Of a stretch of DNA of 64,000 bases, positions 52,636-61,884 are shown one piece after another. Source of the stretch: CAMFLJ01 sp963702555 (GTDB lineage: Bacteria > Actinomycetota > Acidimicrobiia > Acidimicrobiales > Acidimicrobilacustridaceae); assembly GCA_963702555.1 (NCBI GenBank), contig CAVPCW010000013.1, positions 186,001 through 250,000 on the forward strand, given 5' to 3'. Numbering within the stretch: the stretch's first letter is position 1; every line of letters starts with the position of its first letter. The translations under genes and the position numbers were made by a program. Below the pieces are notes generated by a model, which ran no database searches, was not told where the DNA came from, and was given only the letters and a program-made list of their open reading frames with translations.

Positions 52636-53217
52636 ATGGCCGCCCGGATCCTCGTCCTCGACAACTACGACTCGTTCGTGTTCAACCTCGTCCAGTACCT
52701 GGGCGAGCTCGGTGCCGAGCCGATGGTGCACCGCAGCGACGCGCTGACCATCGACGAGATCGAGCAGCTCGAGCCCGACGGCGTGCTCATCAGCCCCGGC
52801 CCCGGCCGCCCCGAGGACGCCGGGCTCTCGAACGAGGTCATCACCCGCTTCGCCGGTCGCATCCCGGTGTTCGGCGTGTGCCTCGGCCACCAGTGCATCG
52901 GCCAGGTCTACGGCGGCGACGTCGTGCGGGCGCCGCAGATCATGCACGGCAAGACCTCGCTGATCCACCACCGCAACGTCGGGGTGTTCGAGGGGCTGCC
53001 CGAGCCGTTCGAGGCCACCCGCTACCACTCGCTCGTGGTCGAGCGGTCGTCGGTGCCCGACGTGCTGGAGATCACCGCCGAGACCGACGACGGCCTCGTG
53101 ATGGGCCTGCGCCACCGCGAGTTCGACGTCGAGGGCGTGCAGTTCCACCCCGAGTCGATCCTCACCGCCGGCGGCCATCAGCTCGTCGGCAACTTCCTCG
53201 CCCGCTGCGGCCACTGA
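52636..53217 (+). CDS. pabA: Aminodeoxychorismate/anthranilate synthase glutamine amidotransferase
   Basis: A 193-residue class I glutamine amidotransferase subunit supplying ammonia for p-aminobenzoate or anthranilate synthesis. LVLDNYDSFVFNLVQYL is the family start. The nucleophilic Cys is in FGVCLGHQCIGQ and the His/Glu pair in QFHPESILT. The partner chorismate-binding subunit is not in the window. The position between crgA and pknB matches the trpG/pabA gene of Mycobacterium. Folate and tryptophan roles cannot be separated on sequence alone. Confidence 0.93.
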   Translation: MAARILVLDNYDSFVFNLVQYLGELGAEPMVHRSDALTIDEIEQLEPDGVLISPGPGRPEDAGLSNEVITRFAGRIPVFGVCLGHQCIGQVYGGDVVRAPQIMHGKTSLIHHRNVGVFEGLPEPFEATRYHSLVVERSSVPDVLEITAETDDGLVMGLRHREFDVEGVQFHPESILTAGGHQLVGNFLARCGH

Positions 53218-53247
53218 CCCACCGCCCGCCCGCCACCGGACCCGAGG

Positions 53248-53286
53248 TGGCTCACCACGTGTCGGAATCCGACACGAGCCGAGCCA
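53248..53286. terminator. Hairpin between convergent pabA and pknB
   Basis: CGTGTCGGA and TCCGACACG form the top of the stem with TGGCTC/GAGCCA below, separated by a small internal loop. The left arm carries GTGGCTCACC, also found in the hairpin at 33842-33892. It can terminate both converging genes; no U-tract. Confidence 0.55.
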
Positions 53287-53305
53287 GCTTCGGGGGTGCG
53301 GGTCG

Positions 53306-55060
53306 TCAGAGCGTGGTCGGAGTGGTGACGCTGCTGCTCGTGGTGGTGGGCGCCGTGGTGGTCGTGGTGGCGGGCGGGCCGCTCGAGACGATCACCTGGA
53401 TGGTGGCGCCCTTGGCCACGATGGTGCCGGCGGAGGGGTTGGTGTTGATGACGGTGCCGGCTGCAACGGTCGGGGAGCTCTGCTGGGTGCTGGTGACCTT
53501 GAACCCGGCCGCCCCGAGGGTGGCCGAGGCACCGGCCAGGTCGTCGCCCGCCACGCTCGGCACCGGCACCTGGGCGACGCCGCTCGAGACGACGATGGTG
53601 ACGGTGGCGCCCTTGTCGGCCTGGGCGTCGGCCGGCGGGTTCTGGGAGATGACCTCGCCGGACTTGATGGTGTCGTCGGCCTGGGGCACGACCTGGATCT
53701 TGAAGCCGGCGTTGTTGAGCAACGACGTGGCCTGGGCCTGGGTCTTGCCCACCACGTCCGGGACCGTCACCTTGCCGACCCCGGAGCTGACCACCAGGGT
53801 GATCACCGAGCCCTCGTCGGCCTTGGTGCCGCCCTTCGGGTTCTGGTCGACGACCTGGCCCTCGGGTGCGGTGTCGTTCTGCTGGGTGGTGGTCTGGACC
53901 TTGAACCCGGCGGCCTGGAGCGTGTTGGTGGCGTCGGCGACCGCGGTGTTGATCACGGACGGCACCTCGACCTGCTTGGTGGAGGAGCCGAGGTTGCGGC
54001 CGACGAAGAAGAGGATGCCGGCCACGAGCAGCAGGAGCACCACGAGCAGCCCGACGTACAGGCCGGTGCGGCTCTTCTCCGGCTCCTCGGCCGTGTAGGG
54101 CGGGACGCCGGCGGCGGGTGAGGCCGCGGTGGCGGGGACGGCCACGGTGGCATCGGCCAGCGCGGCGCCGGCGACCGCACCGGCGGCGGCCGCGCCGAGG
54201 GCGGAGACGGGCTGGCCCTCGAGGAAGCGGCGCAGGTCGGCGCGCAGGTCCTCGGCGGAGGGATAGCGCTGGGCCGGGTCCTTCTCGAGCAGCTTCATGT
54301 CGATGGCCTCGAGCGAGGCCGGCACGGCCGGGTTCACCGAGCTGGGCGGGTACGGCTGCTCCTGCACGTGCTTGTAGGCGATGGCCACCGGGCTGTCGCC
54401 GGTGAACGGCGGCCGGGCGGTGAGCATCTCGTAGAGCACGCAGCCGAGCGAGTAGAGGTCGGAGCGGGGGTCGACCGGGAGGCCCTGGGCCTGCTCGGGC
54501 GAGAAGTAGGTGGCCGTGCCCATCACGGCACCGGCCTGGGTGAGGTTCTGGGTGGCGTCGCTGTTGGACGACGCCTGGGCGATGCCGAAGTCGGCGACCT
54601 TCACCTGGCCGGTGGCGGTGATGAGGATGTTGCCGGGCTTGACGTCGCGGTGGACCACGCCGTTGCGGTGGGCGAACGCGAGGGCGGCGGCGACGTCGGC
54701 GGTGACCTCGGCGGCCCGGTTCGGGTGCAGCGGGCCCTCGGTGCGGATGATCTCCGAGAGGGGCCGGCCCTCCACGTACTCCATCACGATGTAGTAGGTG
54801 CCGTGCTGCTGGCCCCAGTCGTAGATGGCGACGATGTTGGGGTGGTTGAGGTTGGCCGCGGCGGTGGCCTCCCGCCGGAACCGCTCGACGAACGCTTCGT
54901 CGCGGGCGTGCTCGGGGAACATGACCTTCACCGCGACCGGTCGATCGAGCAGGAGATCGCGAGCGAGGTAGACGTTGGCCATCCCGCCCTGGGCGAGCTT
55001 GCGGTGCAGCTCGTAGCGGTCGTTGAAGACGGTCGGGCCCGCCGGCGGAGTGTCGGTCAT
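53306..55060 (-). CDS. pknB: Serine/threonine protein kinase PknB with three PASTA domains
   Basis: A 584-residue membrane kinase coordinating cell wall synthesis and division. The kinase domain has Lys45 in VAVKVMF, HRDVKPGN (137-144) and DFG (157-159). An Ala/Pro-rich linker and one membrane helix (GLYVGLLVVLLLLVAGILFF) follow, then three extracellular PASTA repeats that bind muropeptides or lipid II, and a Thr/Ser-rich tail. Mycobacterial PknB has four PASTA repeats. The neighbour pknA of mycobacteria is absent here. It is downstream of pbpA, rodA, pstP and fhaBA on the same strand. Confidence 0.95.
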   Translation of the reverse strand: MTDTPPAGPTVFNDRYELHRKLAQGGMANVYLARDLLLDRPVAVKVMFPEHARDEAFVERFRREATAAANLNHPNIVAIYDWGQQHGTYYIVMEYVEGRPLSEIIRTEGPLHPNRAAEVTADVAAALAFAHRNGVVHRDVKPGNILITATGQVKVADFGIAQASSNSDATQNLTQAGAVMGTATYFSPEQAQGLPVDPRSDLYSLGCVLYEMLTARPPFTGDSPVAIAYKHVQEQPYPPSSVNPAVPASLEAIDMKLLEKDPAQRYPSAEDLRADLRRFLEGQPVSALGAAAAGAVAGAALADATVAVPATAASPAAGVPPYTAEEPEKSRTGLYVGLLVVLLLLVAGILFFVGRNLGSSTKQVEVPSVINTAVADATNTLQAAGFKVQTTTQQNDTAPEGQVVDQNPKGGTKADEGSVITLVVSSGVGKVTVPDVVGKTQAQATSLLNNAGFKIQVVPQADDTIKSGEVISQNPPADAQADKGATVTIVVSSGVAQVPVPSVAGDDLAGASATLGAAGFKVTSTQQSSPTVAAGTVINTNPSAGTIVAKGATIQVIVSSGPPATTTTTAPTTTSSSVTTPTTL

Positions 55061-55119
55061 ACGCCGATCACACTAGTGAGCGGGGCCTGAGTCTCCCGGG
55101 CATGTCGCACCGCCACGGA

Positions 55120-56601
55120 TCAGCCCCCGTACTGGACCTGCAGGACCTTCTCCATCACGGCCTTGGCGATCGGGGCGGCGACCCGGCCACCGGTGGCCTC
55201 GCTGCCACCGGACTGGTCGAGCACCACCACGGCGACGGCCACGCTGGCGGGCTGACCGGGGGGCCCGGCGAAGCCGATGATCCAGGTGTGGCTGCGGGGC
55301 GGGTCGGTGCCGAGCTGGGCGGTGCCGGTCTTGCCCCCGACCTCGTAGCCGTCGATGCGCAGGCCGGTGGCGGTGCCCCGCTCGGCGACGCCGACCATGT
55401 TCTGGCGCATGATCTCGGCCATCTCGGTCGACATCGGGCTGAGCCACTTCGAGGGCTGGTAGGTCTCGATGACCTCGCCCTGGGAGTCGCGGACCTCGGT
55501 CATGACGTGGGGCTTCATGATCGTGCCGCCGTTGGCCACGCCGGCGGCCACCAAGGCCATCTGCAGCGGGGTGGCCTGCACGTCGTTCTGGCCGATCGAG
55601 GCCTGGGCCAGCTTCGGTGGGTTGTTGCCCACGTCGGTCGGGAAGACCGACTTCGCCGGATCGGGGAGGTCGATCGGGGCGGCGGCGTTGAAGCCCCACG
55701 ACCCGGCGCCGGCGACCATGTCGTCGGGCCCGATGGTCTCGGTGCCCATCTGGGCGAACGCCGAGTTGCACGACACCCGCAGGATCTCGGGGAGCGGGCC
55801 GCCGCAGAGCTGCCCGCCGAAGTTGCTGATCGCCTTGTCGGTCTGGGCCGGCAGGTAGCTGGTGAGCCGGGGGTAGGTGGGCTCCTCGTTGGTGACCTTC
55901 CCGGTCTGGAGCCCGACGCTGCCCGTGACCACCTTGAACGTGGAGCCCGGGAAGTAGCGGTCCTGGTACTGGTGGGCCCGCAGCGGGTTGGACGGGTTCA
56001 GGTTGTAGAGCGACCACGCGGTCTCGGCCGCGGCCTGGTCGGTGGTGCTGATGGCGTTGGGGTCGTAGCTCGGGAAGCTCCAGAAGCCGAGGAGCTCTCC
56101 GGAGCGGGGATCGATGGCGACGACCGAACCGTCGCGGTCGCCGAGCTGGTCGCGGGCGACCTCCTGCACGTCCTTGCGGAGCGAGACGGTGAGGTTGCCG
56201 ACGTTCTCGCGGGCGACGAGGAGGTCGCCGAAGCCCCGCACCTGCTGCTCGAAGGTGGTGCCCGAGAGCAGGTCGTTGTACTGCTTCTCGAGGCCGCTGG
56301 AGCCGTACCGGAACGAGAAGAAGCCGGTCGACTGCCCGAACAGCTCACCCTCCGGGTAGGTGCGCACCCTGTCGAACTCGGACGTGGTGTCGGGGTTGGC
56401 GATGCTCTGGGCCAGCACGGCGCCGTCGGCGGTGGAGATCGAGCCCCGGGGCCGGTTGAAGTCGCGGCGCACCTGGGCGGTGTTGAGGGGGTTGGCGTCG
56501 AGGGCGTCCTTCTGCACGACCTGGATCCAGTTGAGCTTCACGAACAGCGCCAGGTAGAGCACGACGATGCCGATGCCAAGGCGCCGGATGCTGCGGTTCA
56601 C
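55120..56601 (-). CDS. pbpA: Penicillin-binding protein (transpeptidase), PbpA type
   Basis: A 493-residue class B penicillin-binding protein anchored by one N-terminal helix (LGIGIVVLYLALFV). It cross-links peptidoglycan outside the membrane. The serine nucleophile is in PGSTFKV, the second motif is SCNSAF, and the third is VGGKTGTAQ. The N-terminal dimerisation region is short, as in actinobacterial PbpA. The GTG at 56601 overlaps the rodA stop (GTGA), matching the functional coupling of SEDS polymerase and transpeptidase. Confidence 0.94.
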   Translation of the reverse strand: MNRSIRRLGIGIVVLYLALFVKLNWIQVVQKDALDANPLNTAQVRRDFNRPRGSISTADGAVLAQSIANPDTTSEFDRVRTYPEGELFGQSTGFFSFRYGSSGLEKQYNDLLSGTTFEQQVRGFGDLLVARENVGNLTVSLRKDVQEVARDQLGDRDGSVVAIDPRSGELLGFWSFPSYDPNAISTTDQAAAETAWSLYNLNPSNPLRAHQYQDRYFPGSTFKVVTGSVGLQTGKVTNEEPTYPRLTSYLPAQTDKAISNFGGQLCGGPLPEILRVSCNSAFAQMGTETIGPDDMVAGAGSWGFNAAAPIDLPDPAKSVFPTDVGNNPPKLAQASIGQNDVQATPLQMALVAAGVANGGTIMKPHVMTEVRDSQGEVIETYQPSKWLSPMSTEMAEIMRQNMVGVAERGTATGLRIDGYEVGGKTGTAQLGTDPPRSHTWIIGFAGPPGQPASVAVAVVVLDQSGGSEATGGRVAAPIAKAVMEKVLQVQYGG

Positions 56602-57900
56602 GCCGCCACCGCGGAGGTGGCCCGGCCCGAGCGGGCCCGTTCGTTCTGGTCGCTCACCCGCAGCAGCAGGGCGAGCAGCACGTAGTTGATGACGAGCGAC
56701 GAGCCGCCGTAGGACACGAACGGCAGCGTGACACCGGTGAGGGGCAGGAGTCTGGTCACCCCGGCGATGATGATGAAGGCCTGGAGGCCGAGCAGCAGGG
56801 TGAGGCCGGTGGCGAGGAGCTTGTCGAAGGCGTGGTCGGCCCTCGACGCGATGCGCAGGCCCGAGCCCACCATCAGCAGGAAGGCCATGATCACCAGCGC
56901 CCCGCCGAGCAGGCCGAGCTCCTCGGCGATGACGGCGAAGATGAAGTCGTTCTCGCTGGCGGGGATGCGCACGTCGCCGCCGAGGCCGAGCCCGGTGCCG
57001 GTGGTGCCGCCGAAGGCCATGGCGAACAGGCCCTGGATGAGCTGGTAGCCGCTGCCGCTCGGGTCCTTCCAGGGGTCGAGCCAGATCGAGACGCGCTCCT
57101 GCACGTGGCCGAACGACCTCCACGCGAACCAGGCGCCCGCGGCGAACAGGCCACCGCCGATCACGAGGAACGACGTGCGCCCGGTGGCGACCCAGATCAT
57201 CACCACGAACAGGGCGAAGAACAGCAGCGAGGAGCCGAGGTCCTTCTGGTACACCATCACGATCAGCGTGACGGCCCAGGCGATGATCACCGGCCCGAGG
57301 TACTTCGGGTCGGGCAGGCGCAGCGGGCCGACCTTCCAGACGCTGGTGGCGATGAGCTCGCGCTGGTCGGCCAGGTAGGCGGCGAAGAAGATGGCCAGCA
57401 CGACCTTGGCGATCTCGCCGGGCTGGAAGCTGGCCCCACCGAACGCCCACCCAGATGCGGCTGCCGTTGATGGTCTTGCCGATGCCGGGCAGCAGCGGCA
57501 GCAGAAGCAGGCCGAGGCCGACGAGGGCGAACGTGTAGCGGTAGCGCTCGAGGTTCCGCGGCCGCTTCACGAAGTAGAGGGTGGCGACGAAGGCGACGAT
57601 GCCGACGGCGGTCCAACTGGCCTGGGCGGCGGCGAGCTTCTCGTTGAGCCCGGCGATCACGACGTAGCCCAGGCCGTTCAGCAGCGCGGCCATCGGCAGG
57701 AGGATCGGGTCGGACTCCGGCGCCAGGCGCCGCACCGCCACGTGGGCGCCGAGCAGGAGGCCCAGCACGATGACGAGGAACGGGATGATGTTGGCGGGGA
57801 TGCGGGCCTCGGAGCCGAGGCTGGCGAGCACGTAGGCGCCGGCGGTGATGATGACCACCATCAGCATCAGGCCGAGCTCGGTGTTGCGGCGGTAGCCCAC
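56598..57900 (-). CDS. rodA: RodA/FtsW-family SEDS glycosyltransferase, +1 frameshift
   Basis: A SEDS peptidoglycan polymerase of about 433 residues with ten or more helices. The first part runs from GYRRNTELGLML through LPGIGKTINGSRIWV. Near 57448 an extra G breaks the frame; deleting it gives WVAFGGASFQPGEIAKVVLA, a conserved SEDS loop. The second part has YQKDLGSSLLFFALF, the catalytic-loop aspartate region and the C-terminal FVSYGGSSL signature. The gene is probably essential, so the frameshift is most likely a sequence error. It is coupled to pbpA. Confidence 0.92.
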
Positions 57901-57909
57901 GCTGCTCCC

Positions 57910-59205
57910 CTACCCCGGGGCCACGGTGACCGGCGCCGCGGGCGGCACGGTGGTCGTGGTGGTCGAGGTGGTGGTCGTGGTCGTGGTGGCCGAGTCGATC
58001 TGGTCCTGGAGGTTGGCGACGTAGCGGCGGGCGTCGTCGAGGCTGGACTGCTCGACGCCGGCCTCCACCTCGTCGACACGGGCGGCAGGGACCTCGCTGA
58101 GCGGGATGGCGGTGGTCTCGGCCAGCTCGGGCTGGATCCAGGCGACGCCACCGGGCCGGCCCTGGAAGATCACGACCTGCTGGTCCTGCACGCCGACGTA
58201 GTACGTGTTGCGGCCCATGTAGACGATGACCCCGACGGTGAAGCCGACGATGGCGAGGAAGGCCAGCACGAACAGGCCCACCCGCCAGGTGAGCACCCGG
58301 CGACGGGGGCGGCCCTCGGCGACGCGGGCCTCCCTGGCCTCTCGCCGGCGTTCCCGACGGCCGACCTTCTCGTCCTGGTCGTCGGCGTCCACGCCCTCCG
58401 ACGCAGCGCCGAACAGGGCGGCGTCGCCACCGGTGGTGTGGGCCGTGATCCGGTCGGAGGAGCTGGTGGTGGCCGGGTCGCGGCCCGAGTCGTCGACCAC
58501 GTCGACCACCACGCAGGTGATGTTGTCGCGGCCGCCGGCCTCGTTGGCCAGGCGGACGAGCTCCTTGGCCGCCTCGACGGGGTCGGCGAGGCGGCGCAGG
58601 GTGGCGGCCAGGCGGTTGTCGTCGACCTCGTTGAACAGGCCGTCGCTGCAGATCAGGTAGCGGTCGCCGATCACCGGGAGGATCTCCCAGGAGTCGACCA
58701 TCACGTTGGCGTCGATGCCGAGGGCCCGGGTGAGGATGTTGCGCTGCGGGTGCACCGCCGCCTCGGCCCGGCTGAGCCGGCCCTGGCGCTCGAGGGTGGC
58801 CACCAGGCTGTGGTCCTCGGTGACCTGGGTGAGCTCGCCGTCGGACATGAGGTAGAGCCGGGAGTCGCCGACGTTCACCACGGCGATGGCGTCGCGGCCC
58901 TCGGCGTCGACCAGGGCCATGGCGCACAGGGTGGTGCCCATGCCGGTGAGCTCGGGGTCGTCGGCCGAGCGCTCGACGAGCGCCCGGTTGGCCTCCTGCA
59001 CGGCGCTGACGAGCACGTCGGTGCCGGCGGCGCCGAACTCGTCCTGGAGCGTCTCGATGGCGAGGTGGCTGGCGACCTCGCCGGCCTTGTGGCCGCCCAT
59101 GCCGTCGGCGACGGCGAAGAGGCCGTCGACCGCCAGCAGGGAGTCCTCGTTGGCCTGGCGGACCCGGCCGGTGTCGGTGGCCGAGCCCCAGGCGAAGCGG
59201 GTCAC
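57910..59205 (-). CDS. pstP: PP2C-type serine/threonine phosphatase PstP
   Basis: A 431-residue membrane phosphatase that reverses PknB phosphorylation. The PP2C domain has the metal-binding RQANEDS, ADGMGGHKAGE, CSDGLFNEV and GGRDNITCVVV motifs. A basic juxtamembrane region (GRRERRREAREARV) and one helix (GLFVLAFLAIVGFTVGVIVY) lead to an extracellular domain, then a Thr-rich tail. The GTG at 59205 overlaps the fhaB stop (GTGA). Nine bases separate it from rodA. Confidence 0.95.
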   Translation of the reverse strand: MTRFAWGSATDTGRVRQANEDSLLAVDGLFAVADGMGGHKAGEVASHLAIETLQDEFGAAGTDVLVSAVQEANRALVERSADDPELTGMGTTLCAMALVDAEGRDAIAVVNVGDSRLYLMSDGELTQVTEDHSLVATLERQGRLSRAEAAVHPQRNILTRALGIDANVMVDSWEILPVIGDRYLICSDGLFNEVDDNRLAATLRRLADPVEAAKELVRLANEAGGRDNITCVVVDVVDDSGRDPATTSSSDRITAHTTGGDAALFGAASEGVDADDQDEKVGRRERRREAREARVAEGRPRRRVLTWRVGLFVLAFLAIVGFTVGVIVYMGRNTYYVGVQDQQVVIFQGRPGGVAWIQPELAETTAIPLSEVPAARVDEVEAGVEQSSLDDARRYVANLQDQIDSATTTTTTTSTTTTTVPPAAPVTVAPG

Positions 59206-59689
59206 CGCAGCTCCATCACGGTGTTGCCGATCTGGAGCCGGTCACCGCGCTGGAGCACCATCGGGCCCGACACCTTCTGACGGTTGAGCCAGGTGCCGTT
59301 GGTGGAGCCGAGGTCCTCGACCAGCCACTGGCCGTCGCGCACGAACACGCGGGCGTGGATCTGGGAGGACGTAGGTGTCGTCGAGGGTGATCTGGCAGCC
59401 GGCGGCACGGCCGATGGAGGCCTCGTTGTCGAGGGGGTAGGAACGCCCGGCCTGGTCGGCGGGCTCGATCATCACCAGCTGCGGGCGGGACTTGGCCGCC
59501 TTGGCCTGGGCCTTGCGCTCCTTGCGACCGGGTGCGGCCGCGCCAGCCGGCACGGCGGCTGCGGGAGCGCCCGCCGCCGGGGCTGGGTGTGCGCAGCTCG
59601 GCCCACACCGCCCGCACGACCCGGAAGAAGAACAGGTACAGCAGGGCCAGCAGGCACAGCTTGAGGACGAAGAGGAGCTGGTCGGACAC
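59202..59689 (-). CDS. fhaB: FHA-domain protein FhaB (FipA), two +1 frameshifts
   Basis: A membrane-anchored phosphothreonine-binding protein of about 161 residues that links the kinase pathway to division. The N-terminal helix is LLFVLKLCLLALLYLFFF. Two frame breaks occur: near 59585 in the Pro/Gly linker, and near 59372 where deleting one C gives LDDTYVSQIHARVFV. The FHA domain then shows GRAAGCQITL upstream and DLGSTNGTWLN after, the phosphopeptide site. As fhaB is a core cluster gene, the shifts are likely sequencing insertions. Confidence 0.88.
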
Positions 59690-59695
59690 GGCGCC

Positions 59696-60355
59696 CTAGG
59701 AGGCCTGGAACGTGAGGCGGATGTTCCCGAAGCCGAGCTCGTCGCCGTCGCGCAGCTCGCGCTCGGTGACGCGCACGCCGTTGACACGGCTGCCGTTGGT
59801 GGAGCCGAGGTCGACGAGCACGAAGCCGTCGCCCCGGGGCTGGATCTCGGCGTGGTGCCGGCTCACGTTGGCGTCGACCAGGGTGATGTCGCACTCGGGC
59901 AGCCGGCCGATGGTGACGGTGTTCTCCCGCAGCACGTAGCGGTCGCCGGTGGGGAGGATGAGCGAGCCGGCGCCGCTGCCGCCGGGGCCCTCGCGGAAGC
60001 GGGCCTCGATGGAGAAGGTGCCGGTGCGCTGGGCCGGCTCGATGACCAGCTCGGTCTCGACCGGGCCGAGGAACGCGTAGCCCTCGTCGCGGGCGTGCTC
60101 GCGGGCGGCGTCGCACAGCTCACGGGCGAGGGTGTCGGCGATGTCGACGAAGGCGTCGTGGTCGTCGGAGGAGATGGACACGGTGAACGAGTTCGGGGCC
60201 ACCGTGCGGCCCCGCACGTCGACGGTGCGCTGGTCGTCCATCTCGCGGGTGAGGCGACGGCCGATCTCGATGGGCCTCACGCCGCTCTTGAACACACGCG
60301 AGAAGACACCCTCCACGGCGTGTTCCAGACGTCGTTCGAAGCCCTTGAGTCCCAC
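59696..60355 (-). CDS. fhaA: FHA-domain protein FhaA
   Basis: A 219-residue protein with the DUF3662/FhaA N-terminal domain (FERRLEHAVEGVFSRVFK) and a C-terminal FHA domain (TIGRLPECDITL, VSRHHAEI, LGSTNGSRVNG). In mycobacteria FhaA binds phosphorylated MviN and RodA-pathway proteins at the cell pole. The linker between domains is much shorter than in M. tuberculosis FhaA. The GTG at 60355 starts at the conserved GLKGFERR; an upstream in-frame extension looks non-conserved. It is the first gene of the cluster. Confidence 0.92.
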   Translation of the reverse strand: MGLKGFERRLEHAVEGVFSRVFKSGVRPIEIGRRLTREMDDQRTVDVRGRTVAPNSFTVSISSDDHDAFVDIADTLARELCDAAREHARDEGYAFLGPVETELVIEPAQRTGTFSIEARFREGPGGSGAGSLILPTGDRYVLRENTVTIGRLPECDITLVDANVSRHHAEIQPRGDGFVLVDLGSTNGSRVNGVRVTERELRDGDELGFGNIRLTFQAS

Positions 60356-60476
60356 GGCGGCCAACGTTACCCAGCCCGTGGGTCCCCCAGAGGGCTCCCC
60401 CCTGGGGGCAATGGGCACACCGGGATCGCGATTCGTGGGGCCACCGGGCACGCTGTACGATCTCCGGGTTCCACAC

Positions 60477-60563
<87 letters not shown>

Positions 60564-60666
60564 CCTGGCGGCCCGCCCGTCGGAAGAAGCGGCCCGCACG
60601 ATCGGCTCGATCGGGCGGGCCGTTGCCGTTCCGGGGCAGAGCCCGGCTCCGCCGACGAGGCCCCGG

Positions 60667-61752
60667 TCAGGCCGGGTGGGGCGACGGGCGGAACGGGTCG
60701 ACCGGCAGGGTGAGGGGCAGGTCGAGCGACGACACGAGTCCGGGCTCGGCGTCGCACACGGCGGGCACCGCGTTCACGATGCGCATGGCGGTGGCGACCA
60801 TGCCCTCGGCGGAGCTGGTGCCGGGCTGCCCGAAGACCAGCTCGCACTGGTACGAGGGCGCACCCTCCACGACGATGCGGTAGGTGCCGTCGCGCTCGGC
60901 GGTGGGCCACTCGGGGGCGAGGTCGGCGGCCATGCGGTTGACGTGCTCGATCACGATGGCGTCCTCGCCGTCGACCACCCCGATGGTCTCGAAGCGGACG
61001 GCGCCGACCGTGCCGGCCTCGATCACTCCACTGGCGACCTCGAGGCGGCGGGGCGTCGGGAGGACCTCGTAGGTCTCGCGGATGCGGTCGAGGGTGACCC
61101 CGAGGGCGTCGGCCACCATCATCACCGGGCCGGCCCAGGTGCCCGACTGCACGCCCGGCATGGCCATGATCGGCTGGTGGTCGAGCGGCTTCCCGAAGCC
61201 GAACACCTCGTGCATCATGAACGCCACCGGGTACTCGTCGTAGAGGAAGAGCTCCTGGGTGCGCACCGAGGTCACGGTGTCGTTGAGCGTCAGCAGCGTC
61301 AGCGGCAATGCGTCGGCGGCGAAGCCGGGCTCGACGCCCGAGGTGTAGAGGGTGGCGCCTCCCTCGCGGGCGGCGCGCTCGAGCTCGGCCACCACACCCT
61401 GGTCGCCGTAGCCCGCCGGGTAGACCAGCCCGGCCGACGACACCGTCACCACGTTGACGCCGGCGGCGAGCATGCGGAGGTAGTCGGGCACGGTCGCGGC
61501 GTCGAGGTCGGGCCCGCTGGCGGCGTAGATCACGCAGTCGGGCCCGAGGGCGAGCAGCGCGTCGACGTCATCAGTGGCGGCCAGGCCGATCTCACCGATG
61601 CCGGCGAGGGTGCCGGCGTCCTGGCCGACCTTGTCGGGGCTGTGCACCCACACCCCGACGAGGTCGAGGTCGGGGCGGGCGTGCACCGACCGCACCGAGA
61701 TCGACCCGATCCAACCGGTGCCCCACACCACGACCTTGCGCACGTCGCCCAC
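60667..61752 (-). CDS. Dihydrodipicolinate reductase-like NAD(P)-binding protein (paralogue)
   Basis: A 361-residue member of the same family as the gene at 5157-6179. The N-terminal Rossmann loop is VVVWGTGWIGSISVRSV, and the middle carries SGVEPGFAADALPL, matching the paralogue's SGIYPGHAAM region. Sequence is clearly divergent between the two, so different substrates are likely. The GTG or upstream region near 61752 is the start. It stands alone between tRNA-Leu and a divergent gene pair. Confidence 0.8.
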   Translation of the reverse strand: MGDVRKVVVWGTGWIGSISVRSVHARPDLDLVGVWVHSPDKVGQDAGTLAGIGEIGLAATDDVDALLALGPDCVIYAASGPDLDAATVPDYLRMLAAGVNVVTVSSAGLVYPAGYGDQGVVAELERAAREGGATLYTSGVEPGFAADALPLTLLTLNDTVTSVRTQELFLYDEYPVAFMMHEVFGFGKPLDHQPIMAMPGVQSGTWAGPVMMVADALGVTLDRIRETYEVLPTPRRLEVASGVIEAGTVGAVRFETIGVVDGEDAIVIEHVNRMAADLAPEWPTAERDGTYRIVVEGAPSYQCELVFGQPGTSSAEGMVATAMRIVNAVPAVCDAEPGLVSSLDLPLTLPVDPFRPSPHPA

Positions 61753-61884
61753 CCTGTCCCCCTCGGTGCCTGCCGAATCCTGGAGCCCGTCGGCCCGCCG
61801 GAGACCTTAGGCAGCGCGGGAGCCGGCGCGACGGGCCGCCGGCTGTGGCAGCCTCGGCCCCTCACGACGACTGGGGGGTCCCTC

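Noticed and set aside
57440..57455. Programmed frameshift in rodA
   Set aside because: There is no slippery sequence or stimulatory structure, and similar one-base insertions occur in many unrelated genes of the window.
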